Origin: Chitinivibrionales bacterium
GTDB lineage: Bacteria > Fibrobacterota > Chitinivibrionia > Chitinivibrionales > FEN-1185
Direction of reading: 5' to 3'
Assembly (NCBI GenBank): GCA_035516255.1
Contig: DATJAL010000027.1
Span: forward strand, 1 to 64,000
Length of the DNA: 64,000 nt
Within the stretch, counting starts at the first letter, position 1, and each line of letters opens with the position of its first letter. Positions 1-9,698 of the stretch are shown here, one piece after another. Position numbers and translations under genes: made by a program. Below the pieces are notes generated by a model. It was not told the DNA's origin, did not search any database, and was given only the letters and a program-made list of their open reading frames with translations.

Positions 1-1259
<1,259 letters not shown>

Positions 1260-1414
1260 CCTTTTAAATCCCGGATCAACAAAAATCAGTGTGCAACGAT
1301 ATTCCTTTTGAAGGTAAAAGTGTAGAAAAAATGTACGTTTTTGCTTGTACTAGTACCGGATTTGGGGGGTTTTGGTAGTTTTTCAAAGGAGTGCCGCCGC
1401 CGCTTTTGGGCATC
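1260..1414. other. Trailer-side spacer DNA after the CRISPR array
   Basis: Between the truncated CRISPR repeat and the tRNA terminator lie about 150 bases in which I see no gene, RNA or repeat. The stretch is AT-richer than its surroundings. Confidence 0.5.
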
Positions 1415-1455
1415 AAAAAAGCCCCAAATTCCGCTAATTTCGCGGAATTTAGGGC
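1415..1455 (-). terminator. Rho-independent terminator of the tRNA operon
   Basis: A 14-bp hairpin (GCCCCAAATTCCGC at 1421-1434 with GCGGAATTTAGGGC at 1442-1455, one mismatch) is followed on the minus strand by six T residues (1415-1420). It lies directly downstream of tRNA-Asp. Confidence 0.85.
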
Positions 1456-1463
1456 CTTTTAAG

Positions 1464-1541
1464 TGGCGGGCTGGACGAGGCTCGAACTCGCGACCTCCGG
1501 CTTGACAGGCCGGCGTTCTAACCAAACTGAACTACCAGCCC
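1464..1541 (-). tRNA. tRNA-Asp (anticodon GTC), CCA encoded
   Basis: On the minus strand the acceptor stem GGGCTGG (1535-1541) pairs with CCAGCCC, followed by a G discriminator and an encoded CCA (1464-1466). The anticodon loop is CTGTCAA, giving GTC (Asp), and the T arm has the TTCGAGC loop. It sits about 40 nt downstream of tRNA-Val on the same strand, so the two are probably one transcript ending at the 1415-1455 terminator. Confidence 0.95.
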
Positions 1542-1582
1542 CCTTACAATTTTCCTGCACACAACCGAGGCGGTATATAATC

Positions 1583-1657
1583 TGGGCGTTGTAGGATTCG
1601 AACCTACGACCACCTGCTTGTAAGGCAGGTGCTCTATACCAACTGAGCTAAACGCCC
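1583..1657 (-). tRNA. tRNA-Val (anticodon TAC), CCA not encoded
   Basis: The minus strand reads GGGCGTT at the 5' acceptor stem and AACGCCC at the 3' side with discriminator A. The anticodon loop CTTACAA gives TAC (Val), and the T loop is TTCGAAT. No CCA follows, unlike the neighbouring tRNA-Asp. The gene starts 6 nt downstream of the stop of the small membrane protein at 1664-1864. Confidence 0.95.
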
Positions 1658-1663
1658 GAAGGC

Positions 1664-1864
1664 TCAGCGTTTCTTTTCGGTGTCCTCTTTGCCCCTGATC
1701 ACGATGGCGATGGGCAGCAGAACGCAATAGACCCCCACCAGGATGACCGGCGCGACGCTCCACGAAAGCTGGTTGGTCACCGGCCCCTGGCCCAGGCAGA
1801 TGTAGCCGAGCACGAGCAAGGCAAAGCTCAGTCCGAACAGTTTATAATTCAATGCGCCGAACAT
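1664..1864 (-). CDS. Small two-helix membrane protein, DUF3098-like
   Basis: This 66-residue protein has two hydrophobic segments (about residues 8-26 and 35-57) joined by a short polar loop, and a charged C-terminus ending KEDTEKKR. The shape and size resemble the DUF3098 family of small membrane proteins, but that is a weak recognition. A clear ribosome site (AGGTGGA) stands 3-4 nt before the ATG. It lies directly upstream of tRNA-Val and tRNA-Asp on the same strand, so the tRNAs may be co-transcribed with it. No function can be assigned. Confidence 0.6.
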   Translation of the reverse strand: MFGALNYKLFGLSFALLVLGYICLGQGPVTNQLSWSVAPVILVGVYCVLLPIAIVIRGKEDTEKKR

Positions 1865-1921
1865 GTTCCACCTGTTAAAAAAGATGTATTAAATTAGTTG
1901 AAATGCCTCCACGTGTCAACA

Positions 1922-2533
1922 TCAAATTTTAAGCGTTGACACGATCTTCTCTTTTTCCTCGTCGGTTTTCGCGTCGCGCAGGAGGCACAGCCGCTCGTTC
2001 GAGGCGCGGACCGCTTCGTTGAGCAGGTGCGCGAGGTTCTGCATCTCGTCGCCCTTTCGTAACGAGATCTTCTCCGCGTAATTCCCGTCGATGATGGCCT
2101 GGCACGCCTTTTCGAGCCGGTAGATGGGGCCGGCGAGCTTGTGCGAAAAGAACACGGTGAGCAGGGCGATCTGGGCCGCGATGAGCAGGATGCCGACGCC
2201 GAAAATCACGAGCAGCGACGAGAGCACGGCCTTGCGGTACTTTGCGTCGCTCGAAAAATCGCGCACATACTTTTTAATGTCAACCAGCAGCGCCTGGTAG
2301 GCCTCGGCCGGAGGGTTCGGATTGTCCTGGAACTGCGTGGCGATTTTGTTCTCCACCTCCTCCTTGATGGTCCGGGTGGTGGTGTTCACGATGCTCTGCG
2401 ACGCGTAGTAGAGCGTGATGAGAAAGAAGACGAGCAAAATGAGCATCGGGACGAGCAGGGTGAGCATGTAGCGTCCCTGCATCTTGCGGTCGATGAAGAA
2501 GTGCTTTCGCACGAACCCTTGCTTATTGTTCAC
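1922..2533 (-). CDS. HAMP-domain membrane protein, no output domain
   Basis: The protein has 203 residues. The N-terminus is cytoplasmic and basic, followed by a transmembrane helix (about 21-46), an extracytoplasmic segment of some 55 residues, a second helix (about 104-130) and a HAMP domain (about 131-185, beginning KLAGPIYRLEKAC). It ends without a kinase, cyclase or methyl-accepting domain, so it is a receptor-like protein lacking its own output. The start is a GTG at 2531-2533 that overlaps the end of the upstream pgpH gene by 11 nt, which means translational coupling. It may sense or relay an envelope signal to PgpH; this is inference from the overlap. Confidence 0.8.
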   Translation of the reverse strand: MNNKQGFVRKHFFIDRKMQGRYMLTLLVPMLILLVFFLITLYYASQSIVNTTTRTIKEEVENKIATQFQDNPNPPAEAYQALLVDIKKYVRDFSSDAKYRKAVLSSLLVIFGVGILLIAAQIALLTVFFSHKLAGPIYRLEKACQAIIDGNYAEKISLRKGDEMQNLAHLLNEAVRASNERLCLLRDAKTDEEKEKIVSTLKI

Positions 2534-4859
2534 GTTTCAGCTCCTTGGTGTCTTTTATCTCGCGTGTATGGAATATTCCCTGCAAAATCGGCATGAATCC
2601 CTCGGCGATGTCGTCGAGGTCGCGGAACGTCAGGTCGCTTTGGTCAAGCTGGCCGGCGAGGAACTTGTCGCGGATGATCTTCTTCACGAGCTCGCGCAAA
2701 AGGCGCGGCGACGAGGTCGCGAGGCTGCGCGATGCGGCCTCAACCGCGTCGGCGAGCATGATGATGGCGTTCTCGCGCGTCTGCGGTATGGGCCCCGGAT
2801 ACTGGAAATGCTCCTCCTGCACCTGGTGGTGCGGGTCCTGCTGCCTGGCCTTCTCATAAAAATACGATACGGTGCTGGTGCCGTGGTGCTGCAGGATGGC
2901 GTCCTGGATCACCCGGGGCAGTCGCGCCGCCCTGGCCAGTTCCACCCCTTCCTTGACATGCGCGGAAATGATGAGGGCGCTCATGCTCGGCGCGAGCTTG
3001 GTGTGCCGGCTCTTGTCGTGCGCGTTTTCGATGAAGTAGTCGGCCTTGTTGAGCTTGCCGATGTCGTGGTAATACGACGCGACGCGGGCGCGCAGCGAGT
3101 TCGCGCCGATGCGCTCGGCGGCCGACTCGGCGAGGTTGCCCACGAGCACGCTGTGGTTGTAGGTGCCGGCCGCCTCGATCGACAGGCGCTTGAGCACGGG
3201 ATTGTTCATGTCCGACAGCTCGATGAGCGTCATGTCGGTGGCGATGTCGAACAGGTTCTCGAATACCATGGTGGTCACCATGACGAGGAACACCGACGCC
3301 ACGCAGTTGATAAGCGCGAGCCCCAGGTTCTCGAGCACCACGCCGGCAAAGAAGCGGTAGCCCAGCGCCTGCAGCACGATGATAAGCACGGCGTACACCA
3401 GGAACACCGGCGGCACCGCCTTGATGAAGTCCCAGCGGTAGCGGATGTCGCCGGTGAAAAAACCGGCCATCATCGAAGTGAGCAGCGAAAGCAGGAACAT
3501 CTGGAGATTGAACCCCAGCGACATGCCGAAAAACACCGCGGTGAACAGCGACACGAGAAAGCTCGCGCGTATGTCAAACAGGATCGCGGCGAGCATGGCG
3601 CCCACCGAGGTGGGCACGATGTATTCGGGCACGAGCGCGCCCGACGAGGCCGACTCGAATAGGCGCTGCGCGACCAGGAGCCCCAGGCGAATGACCGCCG
3701 CCTGCACCACCACGATGGTGGCCAAGGCAAACGCGCGCTTCGGCGTGGCCACGATCTTCCACTGGAACCGCTTGAGGTAAAACGCGATGAACCCCAGAAC
3801 GACGACCACCACGAAGCAGTTTCCCGCATTGGCGGCCTTCGAGCGCAACGCGTGGGTCTTGTAGTCCATCTGCTCTTCCGTTTTGCTCAGCGAATACAGG
3901 CGCTCCACGATGTCGGCGGTCACCACCTGGTTCTTCCGCACGATCTCCGTCTCCTTGATGACTTTTCCCTTGATCGGGAGCACGTCCTGCGCCGCCTTCT
4001 CCCTGCGCCGCGCGGTCTCGGCCTCGTTGACAAACACGTTGGGCGCCACCGCGGCGCACAGAAATTCGTAGACCGCGTTGAGCGCGGCCGGGTCGGCGCG
4101 CGGGCTGTCCTTGAGCGGCTTGATCACGGCCTCGAGCGCCTCCTCCTTCACGCGGATGTCCGACAGCGGCGCCGGCGCCTCGGCCGCGCCTTTGCGCAGC
4201 GTGACATAGTCCTTGTCGTACAGCAGGTACCGGTCGAACGGCGTGTTGAAACGCGCGCGCATGGCGTCGCGCTGGTCGCCGGTCTTCACGACAAGCGTGG
4301 CGCAGACGCCTTTGTCAAGCGCCCGGGTTGCGCCCTCGCAGGCCTGCTCCAGCAGCTGCGGGAACTTCTTAAGCGTCTTTACCGATGCGATGGAGAGCTG
4401 CCGGTTGAGCAGCTCGGCCGCGGCCGGCGGCAGTGAATCCCCCGGCAGCGCGCCGGACGAGGCGAAGAGCGCCCGCAGCTCGCTCAGCTTCCGGCGCATG
4501 AGTTTCGAGGCGTCCTGGCTCCAGTCGAGCACCAGGAGCACCTTGGCGGAAGCGTCCTTCTGCTCCCGCGCGAGTTCCTCTGGCATCTTGACCACATCGT
4601 AGGTGAAGGGCGCGATGATGGTCTGCTTGGCGATCTCTCCCTCGCGCGGCAGGTCGAACGGCTCAGTGGTTGACGAATAAGGAAAAAAGAGCGCGGCGCC
4701 GGCGGCGGCATAGAGCAGCACCGCCCAGAGGCCGAATACGCCTGCGGCCCGCTTGGCGGGAGTGCCGGAACGCCGTGTGCCCGCGGCATCCCGGGGGGCA
4801 TGAGCGCCGCCCGCGCTTTTCTTCAGGAAAAAAGAAATAAGCCGGGAAACTGGATTCAT
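2523..4859 (-). CDS. pgpH: PgpH/YqfF-type 7TM HD-domain phosphodiesterase (c-di-AMP)
   Basis: The protein has about 778 residues. After an N-terminal membrane helix it has a large extracytoplasmic 7TMR-HDED region, then a block of about seven transmembrane helices, then a cytoplasmic HD domain. The HD domain contains a metal-binding histidine in AAGTYNHS, the HD pair in YYHDIGK near residue 598, and later histidines in QHHGT. This order is that of the PgpH/YqfF family, which hydrolyses cyclic di-AMP to pApA. I chose the ATG at 4857-4859 because the preceding 36 codons are Cys/Arg/Pro-rich and look non-coding; no strong ribosome site supports either start. The HAMP gene follows with an overlap. 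Confidence 0.9.
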   Translation of the reverse strand: MNPVSRLISFFLKKSAGGAHAPRDAAGTRRSGTPAKRAAGVFGLWAVLLYAAAGAALFFPYSSTTEPFDLPREGEIAKQTIIAPFTYDVVKMPEELAREQKDASAKVLLVLDWSQDASKLMRRKLSELRALFASSGALPGDSLPPAAAELLNRQLSIASVKTLKKFPQLLEQACEGATRALDKGVCATLVVKTGDQRDAMRARFNTPFDRYLLYDKDYVTLRKGAAEAPAPLSDIRVKEEALEAVIKPLKDSPRADPAALNAVYEFLCAAVAPNVFVNEAETARRREKAAQDVLPIKGKVIKETEIVRKNQVVTADIVERLYSLSKTEEQMDYKTHALRSKAANAGNCFVVVVVLGFIAFYLKRFQWKIVATPKRAFALATIVVVQAAVIRLGLLVAQRLFESASSGALVPEYIVPTSVGAMLAAILFDIRASFLVSLFTAVFFGMSLGFNLQMFLLSLLTSMMAGFFTGDIRYRWDFIKAVPPVFLVYAVLIIVLQALGYRFFAGVVLENLGLALINCVASVFLVMVTTMVFENLFDIATDMTLIELSDMNNPVLKRLSIEAAGTYNHSVLVGNLAESAAERIGANSLRARVASYYHDIGKLNKADYFIENAHDKSRHTKLAPSMSALIISAHVKEGVELARAARLPRVIQDAILQHHGTSTVSYFYEKARQQDPHHQVQEEHFQYPGPIPQTRENAIIMLADAVEAASRSLATSSPRLLRELVKKIIRDKFLAGQLDQSDLTFRDLDDIAEGFMPILQGIFHTREIKDTKELKREQ

Positions 4860-5022
4860 AGGGCAAAGGTTCTTGCGAAAGGAGCGGCTGCATGGCGGCG
4901 GTCCTGCGCGGGCCGCTTTTGCGCACGCATGGTCGCCGCATCGGCGCGGGACATCGGAATGGCACAAAAATGCCGCGCCTTCGATGGATTGCCTGAGGAG
5001 AAGAACATCGTCACGGCATCGG

Positions 5023-5292
5023 TTATTTGCCGGTTTTCTGCATTACGCTGTCGCGCTCTTCCTCGGACTTCTTGAGTTCGGCCTGTTTCTGGTTGAGATC
5101 GGATTCCAGGCGCAGGCGTTCTTGTTTTAGGTCGGAGAGTTTCTTCTCCGCGCTCTCGGCCGCCTTCTTGGATTCGTCGAGCTTCGACAGGTCGTCTTTG
5201 CCCGGCTTCATGAAGAAACAGCCTGCGCCAACGCCGCAGCACGCGACAAAGGCGGCGGCGACCGCAAGCCGGAAGGCGGGCGGGACTTTCAT
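5023..5292 (-). CDS. Small coiled-coil lipoprotein (paralogue 1)
   Basis: The 89-residue protein has a signal peptide ending in a lipobox-like GAGC (Cys about residue 25), then a Lys/Glu-rich heptad region (about 35-85) predicted to be a coiled coil. It is a clear paralogue of the 74-residue lipoprotein just upstream: both share a segment of the kind KAAE.AEKK..D..QER.RLE. Its ATG overlaps the upstream TGA (ATGA), so the pair is one operon. It could be an Lpp-like envelope spacer protein. No family name is recognised. Confidence 0.75.
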   Translation of the reverse strand: MKVPPAFRLAVAAAFVACCGVGAGCFFMKPGKDDLSKLDESKKAAESAEKKLSDLKQERLRLESDLNQKQAELKKSEEERDSVMQKTGK

Positions 5293-5513
5293 TTGACGTC
5301 GGGTTTCTTCTGGTCGCGTTCTTCCTCAAGCCGCATGCGCTCCTGCCGGACGTCGTACACCTTCTTTTCGGCGTCTTCGGCGGCTTGTTTTGCTTCCTCG
5401 AGTTTCGACTGGTCGTTCTTGGCCTGCGCCTTGTTGCCGCCGCACCCGCCTATGCCGCACATTGCGATAAGCGCTGCGAAAACGACGAATTTAACCAGGT
5501 TTATTCCTCTCAT
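5289..5513 (-). CDS. Small coiled-coil lipoprotein (paralogue 2)
   Basis: The 74-residue protein has a signal peptide with lipobox GIGGC, followed by a short linker and a charged coiled coil rich in Lys, Glu, Gln and Arg. An AAAGGAGGAG ribosome site precedes the ATG with a rather long spacing of about 11 nt. It is the first gene of the tandem lipoprotein pair, its stop overlapping the next start by 4 nt. The tandem copies probably arose by duplication. Function unknown; a structural role in the envelope is a guess. Confidence 0.75.
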   Translation of the reverse strand: MRGINLVKFVVFAALIAMCGIGGCGGNKAQAKNDQSKLEEAKQAAEDAEKKVYDVRQERMRLEEERDQKKPDVK

Positions 5514-5630
5514 GGCTGACGGCTCCTCCTTTTGACAGCGAACTTTTATAACAAAATACAGCTTAATAATAGTTTGTTCAAATTGGCGGAGTCAAGTAAA
5601 TAATCCACACGCATATTGTTAAGAAAGAGT

Positions 5631-5799
5631 CGGGCGCCCCGCTGCTGCGCAGCGGCGGCCGTCCTTCCGGTCTCGGCCTTCGGCCTCGGGCCGTCACGGC
5701 CCTAGGTTTTGTTGGGGCGGTTCGCGGACCGCCCCAACAAAACAGGGTCCGGGCGGCACCGCGCTCCAGCGCGGCCTCCAGTCCTGCCTGGCGCTGGGC
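5631..5799. repeat. Structured intergenic repeat, family Q copy 1
   Basis: This 170-bp element fills most of the 430-bp gap between the lipoproteins and the HAD gene. It shares with 9987-10090 and 55603-55715 the blocks CGGGC..CACGGCCC and CACCGCGCTCCAGCG. It alone carries a perfect central hairpin with 15-bp arms, TTTTGTTGGGGCGGT (5707-5721) and ACCGCCCCAACAAAA (5728-5742). A second palindrome, CCCCTCTCCTTTCGGAGAGGGG, lies at about 5830-5851. I see no gene in 5514-5944. Confidence 0.75.
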
Positions 5800-5944
5800 A
5801 TAAGTCAATTACCATTCTTGTTTTTATTCCCCTCTCCTTTCGGAGAGGGGCTTGGGGATATAGGTCAAAACGAAAAGGGAAATCGAACAATTTAACGCTT
5901 GATTTTTCTTACAGCGCCGTCAGCACTGCACACGCCAGAAAAAA

Positions 5945-6619
5945 TCACGATAGCAACATCCTGCTAATAGTTCCCCACCTCATTGCGCCTTGAGGAAGCA
6001 GCAATGAATCTGCGACCCTTATAAACTGCATGCCCGCGTTTTTGGCCGCCGCGCCGTCGGTGTCGGCCCGGTCTCCGAGCACCAGGATCTGGCCGGGGGC
6101 GATGCCCCATTTTTCCGCAATGGCAAGCAGCGGCCTCGGGTGCGGTTTGAGCGCGCCCGCATCCTCGCACGACGAAACAGCGTCAAAGATCGTTGGGGAA
6201 AGCCCGAGTTTTTCGAGCCGCTCCTTGACGCAGCCGTAATCGGACAGAACCGCGAGCCTGACGCCTTTTTCCCTGAGCGCGCCCAGGAGCCTGCGGATGA
6301 AAGGCCGTGAGAAGCGGAAGAACGGCATGATCGCCACGAACGCGGGGTAAAACCTGTCGGTGATCCATTGTTTCGCCTGCTCCGCCGGCATGCGTTCCCC
6401 GCGGCCGAACTCGCCGCCGACCGCGGCGAGCAGCCGTTCGCGATCGCCCATGTCACGGCCGGCGAATTTTTCGCGCACCGCAAGAAACCGGGGCAGCCGC
6501 ATGCCGCCGGGAAAAAGCCGGAAGAATATGAGCGGCTTCATGAACCACCGCAGCACGTAGAGCGTGCCGTCAAGGTCGAAGATGATGCCGTAAAACGGCG
6601 ACAACGGTGTCGTGGCCAT
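5945..6619 (-). CDS. HAD-superfamily hydrolase
   Basis: This is a HAD-like phosphatase of about 224 residues. Motif I is FDLDGTLY near the N-terminus with both aspartates, motif II is VLSDYG, and the C-terminal motifs are KPHPRPL (Lys) and LGDRADTDGAAAKNAGM (acidic pair). A helical cap lies between motifs I and II, as in phosphoglycolate phosphatase-like enzymes. The substrate cannot be told. I chose the ATG at 6617-6619, 5 nt after the upstream aminotransferase stop; a TTG at 6626-6628 overlapping that stop is an alternative. The two genes are probably one operon. Confidence 0.85.
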   Translation of the reverse strand: MATTPLSPFYGIIFDLDGTLYVLRWFMKPLIFFRLFPGGMRLPRFLAVREKFAGRDMGDRERLLAAVGGEFGRGERMPAEQAKQWITDRFYPAFVAIMPFFRFSRPFIRRLLGALREKGVRLAVLSDYGCVKERLEKLGLSPTIFDAVSSCEDAGALKPHPRPLLAIAEKWGIAPGQILVLGDRADTDGAAAKNAGMQFIRVADSLLLPQGAMRWGTISRMLLS

Positions 6620-6624
6620 GGGCG

Positions 6625-7926
6625 TCAACCCTTCCGCGTTTCCCTGCCGGCCCTGTAGATATTGTCAAGAAGCTTTTCGAGCAGGGGAAGCGGCGTCGAG
6701 GAGAAGGCGATGCGGATTAAGTTTCCGAACGCGATGATGCCGGTGTCGTATGCCGCAAGGAGTTTCTGCCGCACGGCCTCGGCGTTGCCGGCCGCAAGCT
6801 CCACGCACATGAAATACCCCGAGTTGAACGGAAGCGGCCGCATCACTTCGGCATATTCGGGATGCGCCTTGAAAATTTCACGCATTTTCTGATATCGCGC
6901 CCTGAGCATGCAGTACTTCGCCTGTTTTTCCTGCCAGTACTGCGGGTCGGCGTAGGCGTTGAGCAGCAGCGACTGGCCGATGTTCGACGCGTTGGAGATG
7001 TTCCCGCGGATCGCGCCGGCGAGCTTGGCCTCGAGCGCCCCGTATAATTGCGGCGTGCCGCCTTTTATCCCGAAGGTGACGAATCCCACCCTGAAACCCC
7101 ACACGTAGTCCTCCTTGGTCGGGCCGTCGAACTTGACGGCCAGGATGCGCTCGTGCGCGTCCGCGAGCATGGCAAAGAGCGATTCCTTGATGATGCCGTC
7201 CCCATAGACCAGGCCGAAATACGCGTCGTCGACAAACACCACGATGTCGTTGCCGGCGTCTGCCGCCTTGACAAGCGCATCTTTTATTGCCTGCGCCTCC
7301 GAAACGGTCACGGTGTACCCGGTGGGATTGTTGGGAAAGTTCAGGAGCGCGATCTTTTTTCCTTTTGGCAAGCAATTGAGCCGTTTTGCCATTCCCGCGA
7401 CATTGTACGCCTCGCCTTTAAAAGTCGGATACGTCGCGATGGAAGAACCGCACCCATGGCAAAAGATAAGGTCGTAGTTTTCCCAGTACAAATCCGGTAT
7501 GACCACCGAATCGTTATTGCCGCAGAACAGATATCCGGCCATGGAAAGCCCGTGTGTGAGCGCGCTCGTCACCACCGGAAGGCTCACCTGCTTCCCAGCG
7601 AGCGACGGGTTCTTTTTGTAAAGCATGTCCTTCCAAATGGCGCGGATCTCCGGCCTGCCCGGGCTCGGCGCGTACGAGAAGATGTTCTTCTTCTGCAGGT
7701 TGAGCTGCTTCAACAAAGATTCCAGGCACATGGGCGAGCCGCTGTCCTCGAGCGCCGTGCCGATGGTGGCGTTGATCGCCTTGCCCGACGCCTCGGCGGT
7801 CTGGGCAAGTATCCCGCGCTTGGGAAAAAAGATGTTTCTCCCCTTTTCCGACAGCATGGCATGCACGTGCCTGTTTTCGGCTTTGATGATCTGGTTGAGC
7901 TGTCTTGCCTGCGCATCGAGTTTCAT
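6625..7926 (-). CDS. Class I/II PLP-dependent aminotransferase
   Basis: The 433-residue protein has the fold-type I signatures of aspartate-aminotransferase-like enzymes. NFPNNPTGY is the substrate/PLP-contact Asn motif, VFVDDAYFG holds the PLP-pyridine Asp and Tyr, and GPTKEDYVWGFRVGF holds the Schiff-base lysine followed by the conserved Arg. The usual S/T-K-x-x-x-x-x-G-x-R spacing is kept. The N-terminal 30 residues are unusual (MKLDAQARQLNQII). The amino acid substrate is not predictable from the sequence. It precedes the HAD hydrolase at a 5-nt gap. Confidence 0.88.
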   Translation of the reverse strand: MKLDAQARQLNQIIKAENRHVHAMLSEKGRNIFFPKRGILAQTAEASGKAINATIGTALEDSGSPMCLESLLKQLNLQKKNIFSYAPSPGRPEIRAIWKDMLYKKNPSLAGKQVSLPVVTSALTHGLSMAGYLFCGNNDSVVIPDLYWENYDLIFCHGCGSSIATYPTFKGEAYNVAGMAKRLNCLPKGKKIALLNFPNNPTGYTVTVSEAQAIKDALVKAADAGNDIVVFVDDAYFGLVYGDGIIKESLFAMLADAHERILAVKFDGPTKEDYVWGFRVGFVTFGIKGGTPQLYGALEAKLAGAIRGNISNASNIGQSLLLNAYADPQYWQEKQAKYCMLRARYQKMREIFKAHPEYAEVMRPLPFNSGYFMCVELAAGNAEAVRQKLLAAYDTGIIAFGNLIRIAFSSTPLPLLEKLLDNIYRAGRETRKG

Positions 7927-8075
7927 GGCTGCCGACTCCCCGGTATGCGTTGATGGGATGATAGAAAATGAGCCAAAGATTCATCGTCGTTGAGATGAGA
8001 TCTTCGGCCGGAAAACGCTTTAAAGATATATTCAAAAATTTATAAAGGCCAGGATGTCATGAATATTAAGGCAGT

Positions 8076-8240
8076 CGGGGGAGAAGTATACCCCTTCGGG
8101 TACTTCCAAGGGGCGTCTCCCCGGCCTCGGCTTCCGCCGCCCGAAAAAAAGAAGGGCGGCGGCGATCCTCGGCCTCCCCTCTCCTGGGTGCGGCCGGGTA
8201 CCATTTGATTCAAGTCCGAACCTTTTACTGGGCGCACCCT
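8076..8240. repeat. Structured intergenic repeat, family P copy 1
   Basis: The element begins GGGGGAGAAGTATACCCCTT and ends CTGGGCGCACCC. It shares long blocks with 9699-9892 (for example CCCTTCGGGTACTTCCAAGG) and with 32280-32440 (CTGGGTGCGGCCGGGTACC). The centre is a hairpin, CCGCCGCCC (8134-8142) with GGGCGGCGG (8154-8162). The gap from 7927 to 8525 holds this copy and copy 2; I see no gene there. Confidence 0.75.
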
Positions 8241-8344
8241 TGCAACGACCGATTACCACGAAATCACAAATAGATTCCATAATAATTTTCTTTCATGGCT
8301 AAAATATTTTTTCTTCTTCCGCCGTGTAAACTCTCCACCACTGC

Positions 8345-8494
8345 GGGATCGACAGCCACCCGAATGATCGCAGGCCAAGGGAGTACCGGCGCCAAAGAGG
8401 GGGTGCGGGTGCGGATCACCGCCGCCTCCGGCTTTCATTCTTCTTCCTTGTGAAGGAGGCGGTGGAAGCCGCACCCCAGGGGGAGACCTCCCCC
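8345..8494. repeat. Structured intergenic repeat, family P copy 2 (inverted, diverged)
   Basis: Read on the minus strand this begins GGGGGAGGTCTCCCCCTGG, like the copy at 32280, and has a central CACCGCC..GGCGGTG type hairpin. Its far end is more diverged. It points opposite to copy 1, about 100 bp away. Confidence 0.6.
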
Positions 8495-8525
8495 ATCAAA
8501 TATTTTTATTAACAAATAATAATAA

Positions 8526-9644
8526 CTAATCGCTAATCCCCGCCGCCTTCTTCAATTCCCTGAACACCCTTGACACTCTCTCCACTTGCCCCTTGGCCGG
8601 AAACCTTTCATAGAATCCCTCGTTGCGGAAGCTCTTCTGCAGCTCGGCCCAGCCCGAAAGGCGTTTTTCCCAGAGCTTGCCGCGTTCCTCTTCTTCCTCG
8701 GTGATTGCGGTGTCTGAAATCAAATACGGCAGTATGCGGAGCATGGCCTTGATGGTGACGGGCTTGGTGACCATGAAGTCGGGATTCCCCCACGCATCGC
8801 CCCACACGCGCTCGGCCGCCTTGAGAAAATCGCGCACCGCGCGGTAGTGGCGCTCGGCGAGCCGGCCCAGGTCGTCGGACTTCTTCGCAAGGCCCGGATC
8901 GTCCTCGGTGATCCAGCGGTGGACCTCGTTGAACAGCTCCGCCTGCAAAATCCATTTCTCCTGGCGCGAGCGGCCTCCCAGCCGGTTGATGCGGTAGCGC
9001 AGCGGGCTGTCGGATTCGGAATACAGTTTTTCAACGATCTTCGCCGCGAGCTTGCGGTCGGGCGACGCCCAGGAGACTTTTTCGTATAAGTCAATAAGAT
9101 GGCTCTTGTTGATGCGCGTGGCCGTGGAATTGATGATCACGAACATCTCGGTGGCGAAGTCCTCGGTCTTGGCGTCGAAAACGATGCAGGGCACGTGCAC
9201 CGTGGGCGCCTCGGCGGCCTTTTCCTTGAGGTAGAACTGCAGCGCCGCGAGCCGGTGCTGCCCGTCGATGATGAGGTACCTGCCGTCGGGATCGCGCAGG
9301 TTGCCCATGTTTCCTGTTTTGTCAATTGCGGAGAACTCCAGCTTCTCGCCGGTGAACAGCAGCACCGTGCCGGGGATGGGCGGCTGCGAGACCGCGGTGT
9401 CGTAAAAGTTCTTGATGGCCCTGATCTTCTGCCGCGACAGCGCGCGTTGGAACGCCTTGTCGGTCTTCTCGATTTTCTCGATGTACGCGGCGATCTCGTC
9501 GCCCTCCGGCACTTCCTCGGGCTTGATCGACTCGCCCTCGCCGTAAAAGCGGCTGATGAAGCGGACCTTTTCGAGCAGTTCCTCGGCCGGATACGAAACG
9601 AAATAAAACACCGCGTCTTTCTGGCGGATCCTTGTGGCGAGCAT
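8526..9644 (-). CDS. Orphan DGQHR-domain protein, DndB-like
   Basis: The 372-residue protein carries the hallmark DGQHRLAAL at residues 127-135, followed by VPCIVFDA and MFVIINSTATRINKSHL (about 167-183). These are features of the DGQHR/DndB branch of ParB-like proteins. DndB regulates DNA phosphorothioation operons, and relatives occur in other DNA-modification or defence clusters. Here no dndA/C/D/E, dpd or restriction gene lies beside it. It is a lone gene in a gap-rich region, with P and Q repeats on both sides, which suggests a transferred or residual island. The start ATG at 9642-9644 has GGAGAAATT upstream. Function is uncertain: an orphan regulator, or a remnant of a system. Confidence 0.75.
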   Translation of the reverse strand: MLATRIRQKDAVFYFVSYPAEELLEKVRFISRFYGEGESIKPEEVPEGDEIAAYIEKIEKTDKAFQRALSRQKIRAIKNFYDTAVSQPPIPGTVLLFTGEKLEFSAIDKTGNMGNLRDPDGRYLIIDGQHRLAALQFYLKEKAAEAPTVHVPCIVFDAKTEDFATEMFVIINSTATRINKSHLIDLYEKVSWASPDRKLAAKIVEKLYSESDSPLRYRINRLGGRSRQEKWILQAELFNEVHRWITEDDPGLAKKSDDLGRLAERHYRAVRDFLKAAERVWGDAWGNPDFMVTKPVTIKAMLRILPYLISDTAITEEEEERGKLWEKRLSGWAELQKSFRNEGFYERFPAKGQVERVSRVFRELKKAAGISD

Positions 9645-9698
9645 GGTAATTTCTCCTGATTTAAGGTCTTATTTATTGATAAAATAATAAAATGCAAT

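Noticed and set aside
2484-3662. 392-codon frame on the plus strand opposite pgpH
   Set aside because: It is antisense to a well-supported gene, rich in His/Arg/Gly as expected of a GC-rich shadow frame, with no recognisable domain.
5702-5993. Small open frames through the 5631-5799 element
   Set aside because: They are generated by the palindromic repeat and lack ribosome sites or domain similarity.
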